Positions 62,596 through 64,000 of a stretch of DNA of 64,000 nt are shown one piece after another. The notes under the pieces were generated by a model. The model was not told the origin of the DNA. It did no database searches and saw only the letters and a program-made list of their open reading frames with translations. The stretch covers positions 102,430 to 166,429 of the forward strand of contig CAMDGB010000002.1 of assembly GCA_945897915.1 (NCBI GenBank), read 5' to 3'. Origin of the DNA: Chryseobacterium gleum. GTDB taxonomy: Bacteria > Bacteroidota > Bacteroidia > Flavobacteriales > Flavobacteriaceae. Numbering within the stretch: the stretch's first letter is position 1; the number at the start of each line of letters is the position of its first letter. The translations under genes and the position numbers were made by a program.

Positions 62596-63063
62596 ATGCA
62601 AGAAATTGAACGTAAATTTTTAGTCCATTCCTTAGATTTTATTGCTGAGGCTTCACATTCTCAGAAAATTGCTCAAGGGTATTTAAATTCTACACCTGAA
62701 CGTACGGTCAGAATCAGAATTAAAGATAAAAAAGGATTTATTACGATTAAAGGCAAAGGCGACGAAACAGGAACTACACGTTTTGAATGGGAAAAAGAAA
62801 TTGAGTTATACGAAGCAGAAGCTTTATTAAAATTATGCGAAACAGGCGTAATTGATAAAACCCGATATTTAATCAAAAAAGGAAATCACACGTTTGAAGT
62901 TGATATTTTTGAAGGAGAAAATAAAGGATTGATTGTTGCTGAAATTGAACTTTCCAACGCCAATGAAACCTTTGAAAAACCAAATTGGCTAGCGGAAGAA
63001 GTTACTGGCGAGGAAAAATATTATAATGCTTATTTAAGCAAAAATCCTTTTACTACTTGGTAA
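62596..63063 (+). CDS. CYTH domain protein
   Basis: 155-residue protein of the CYTH (triphosphate tunnel metalloenzyme) superfamily, which hydrolyses triphosphates such as inorganic tripolyphosphate or, in other members, cyclises ATP. The hallmark EIERKFLV (ExExK) is at residues 3-10, and the alternating charged strands expected of the tunnel follow: RTVRIRIKDKKG, FITIKGKGDE, TRFEWEKEIEL, KTRYLIKKGNHTFEVDIFEGEN, IVAEIEL. The length and features match bacterial single-domain forms; a triphosphatase is most likely. The last codons overlap a terminator hairpin. Confidence 0.92.
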   Translation: MQEIERKFLVHSLDFIAEASHSQKIAQGYLNSTPERTVRIRIKDKKGFITIKGKGDETGTTRFEWEKEIELYEAEALLKLCETGVIDKTRYLIKKGNHTFEVDIFEGENKGLIVAEIELSNANETFEKPNWLAEEVTGEEKYYNAYLSKNPFTTW

Positions 63064-63072
63064 AAGGATTTT
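63041..63072 (+). terminator. Terminator overlapping the end of the CYTH gene
   Basis: Arms AAAATCCTTTTAC / GTAAAAGGATTTT with a 6-base loop, then further T. The left arm is coding and the stop codon lies in the right arm. Confidence 0.8.
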
Positions 63073-63073
63073 T

Positions 63074-63535
63074 TTATTTCTTTACAATTTCAATATTTAC
63101 ATCAATATGTCCGCCATAATTTGAAGGTCTTATTTTCCAAAATGCGGCTCTCGATAAATCAATATGTCTGTTTTTATGAAATGGCCCTCTATCAGTAACG
63201 GTAACGTAAACTACTTTTTTAGTTTTTATACCTGTAACTTTTAATTTTGTGCCAAATGGAAGTTTTCGGTGTGCGCAAGTCATATCATTATTATTAAATC
63301 TGGTTCCGCTTGCGGTTCTTCTACCATTAAATTTATTTGCATAATAGGAAGCGTGTGCCGATTCATGATACATTTCTAATTTTTCAACAGGCTTGGCTAA
63401 ACTGTCTTTTTTCTTTATTGTATCAGTAACTTTTAGTTTTGGTTTATCTTGAGAAAGCTGTAATTTTATGTTTTCCTTCTGAAAAAAAAGCACTACTAAA
63501 AGCGGTAATATGTATATAAATTTTTTCATCTTCAT
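63074..63535 (-). CDS. RlpA-like septal ring protein
   Basis: 153-residue secreted protein with a double-psi beta-barrel of the RlpA family, whose members cleave or bind denuded glycan strands at the septum. An N-terminal hydrophobic segment (FIYILPLLVVLFF, residues 6-18) is a signal peptide or anchor without a lipobox. The barrel covers about 58-153: ASYYANKFNGRRTASGTRFN, then LPFGTKLKVTG, with the catalytic-site Asp in VTVTDRGPFHKNRHIDLSRAAF. There is no SPOR domain. It converges with the CYTH gene with 10 bases between, sharing that terminator region. Confidence 0.9.
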   Translation of the reverse strand: MKMKKFIYILPLLVVLFFQKENIKLQLSQDKPKLKVTDTIKKKDSLAKPVEKLEMYHESAHASYYANKFNGRRTASGTRFNNNDMTCAHRKLPFGTKLKVTGIKTKKVVYVTVTDRGPFHKNRHIDLSRAAFWKIRPSNYGGHIDVNIEIVKK

Positions 63536-63553
63536 ATAATATAAGATTAAAAA

Positions 63554-63577
63554 AGAAGTAAATTTTCACTTACTTCT
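63554..63577 (-). terminator. Terminator after the last gene
   Basis: Minus-strand stem AGAAGTAA / TTACTTCT with an 8-base loop, followed by six T, 28 bases past the stop at 63606 and before the RlpA-like gene. Confidence 0.75.
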
Positions 63578-63605
63578 CTTTATATTTTCATTGATTTGAC
63601 ATTAA

Positions 63606-64000
63606 TTATGACAACCAATTCGTCCAAGGGATTCTCGATAAAATTAATAGAAGTCCTAAAGTAAAAAATATTCCAATTTTTTTAAACTTCCCATTACTGC
63701 TTTCTTCTTTTTTATGTTTACTCCAACCAATTGTAATTATAACAATTGCGATGATATTGATTAAAGGATGCTCCAAAGCAGTTAATCGCATGGCCGAATT
63801 TGACATTTGGCTTAAAGCTGCTTTTCCTAATGGAGATTCTATCCAAAGCACAATTCCAACTACTAATTGTATGTGACTAAAAATTAACGCAATTAATGAA
63901 ATGCTTCTGTCTTTTGAAGTAAAATTTCTTTTTGCTGATAGCCCTAAAAAAGCATTGATAATAGCTAAAACTAATACCGCTAAAACTGCATAAGCTAATG
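63606..64000 (-). CDS. Small cytochrome-b-like membrane protein (5' end outside window)
   Basis: The frame is open on the minus strand from the right edge of the window (first full codon at 63998), so the gene is 5' truncated; 130 residues are visible and the GTG at 63851 is not the start. Four membrane segments: AYAVLAVLVLAIINAFLG, ISLIALIFSHIQLVVGIVLW, INIIAIVIITIGW and KIGIFFTLGLLLILSRIPW, with the charged loop SAKRNFTSKDRS between the first two. From memory this fits a small flavobacterial family often named cytochrome b, or wrongly 50S ribosomal protein L27. Conserved His in IFSHIQ and LEHPLIN could bind heme, but this is not established. Confidence 0.8.
   Translation of the reverse strand, partial: LAYAVLAVLVLAIINAFLGLSAKRNFTSKDRSISLIALIFSHIQLVVGIVLWIESPLGKAALSQMSNSAMRLTALEHPLINIIAIVIITIGWSKHKKEESSNGKFKKIGIFFTLGLLLILSRIPWTNWLS

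Noticed and set aside
63606..63851. An 81-residue complete gene starting with GTG at 63851
   Set aside because: The frame continues without a stop to the right edge and encodes two more membrane helices, so it is a truncated longer gene.
1..64000. CRISPR array, tRNA, rRNA, insertion sequence, phage genes or defence island
   Set aside because: No regularly spaced repeats, cloverleaf-like CCA-ending segments, transposase motifs or known defence domains were seen; the RecB-type nuclease and helicase fit AddAB-type repair.

Overview
The window is a 64 kb chromosomal core segment of a low-GC member of the Bacteroidota, most likely a Flavobacteriaceae species close to Flavobacterium. Grounds: AT-rich sequence; almost no Shine-Dalgarno sites; repeated Bacteroidota-type promoter boxes (TAnnTTTG, sometimes with an upstream TTG); and lineage-typical genes (IPExxxVDY protein, DUF3098, DUF4271, DUF4296, DUF5686, a type IX secretion cargo protein with a gliding-motility C-terminal domain, SdhCAB with a single cytochrome b subunit, ATP-type PEP carboxykinase). 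I see no tRNA, rRNA, CRISPR array, insertion sequence, phage gene or recognisable defence system. No gene-free stretch exceeds 300 bases.

Layout. 1-3.7 kb: a thioredoxin-like gene cut by the left edge, then a minus-strand envelope cluster (ftsX, DUF3098, uppP, truB, a small beta-barrel-like protein). 3.9-11.2 kb: leuS, a membrane Zn-peptidase, a saccharopine-dehydrogenase-like gene, DUF423 and pckA. 11.3-20.1 kb: hemD with DUF4271; dolichol-phosphate-mannose-synthase-like glycosyltransferase, dihydroorotase and DUF4296 lipoprotein; glyS with an unknown coiled-coil protein; comF; an Ig-like lipoprotein. 20.1-27.8 kb: sdhCAB, a BNR/VPS10-type secreted protein, aminopeptidase P. 28-37.5 kb: alpha/beta hydrolase and an AddAB-like pair of DNA repair genes split by ompA and kbl. 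37.6-44.3 kb: sod, DUF5686 outer-membrane protein, MMPL transporter, tyrS. 44.5-50.4 kb: PurF-like amidophosphoribosyltransferase, PfkB kinase, recX, thiL, rnhA, purN. 50.6-55.1 kb: acpP-fabF-rnc-IPExxxVDY-pyk. 55.1-64 kb: a 1.4 k-residue T9SS adhesin-like protein, lepA, dinB, a CYTH protein, an RlpA-like protein, and a membrane protein cut by the right edge.

Functionally this is housekeeping: translation (leuS, glyS, tyrS, truB, lepA), central carbon and respiration (pckA, pyk, sdhCAB), nucleotide synthesis (pyrC, purF-like, purN), lipid and envelope work (acpP, fabF, uppP, ftsX, RlpA-like, OmpA), DNA repair (AddAB-like, recX, dinB). Convergent pairs are usually separated by strong hairpins that can terminate from both sides. 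The most interesting signals are regulatory rather than genic: a 110-base leader before fabF with three hairpins, the last resembling a terminator; an inverted repeat inside the sdh promoter; three genes whose promoter box sits 4-5 bases before the start codon, implying leaderless mRNA; and several short dispersed-looking repeats, one read in frame inside leuS. I found no clear new multi-gene system.
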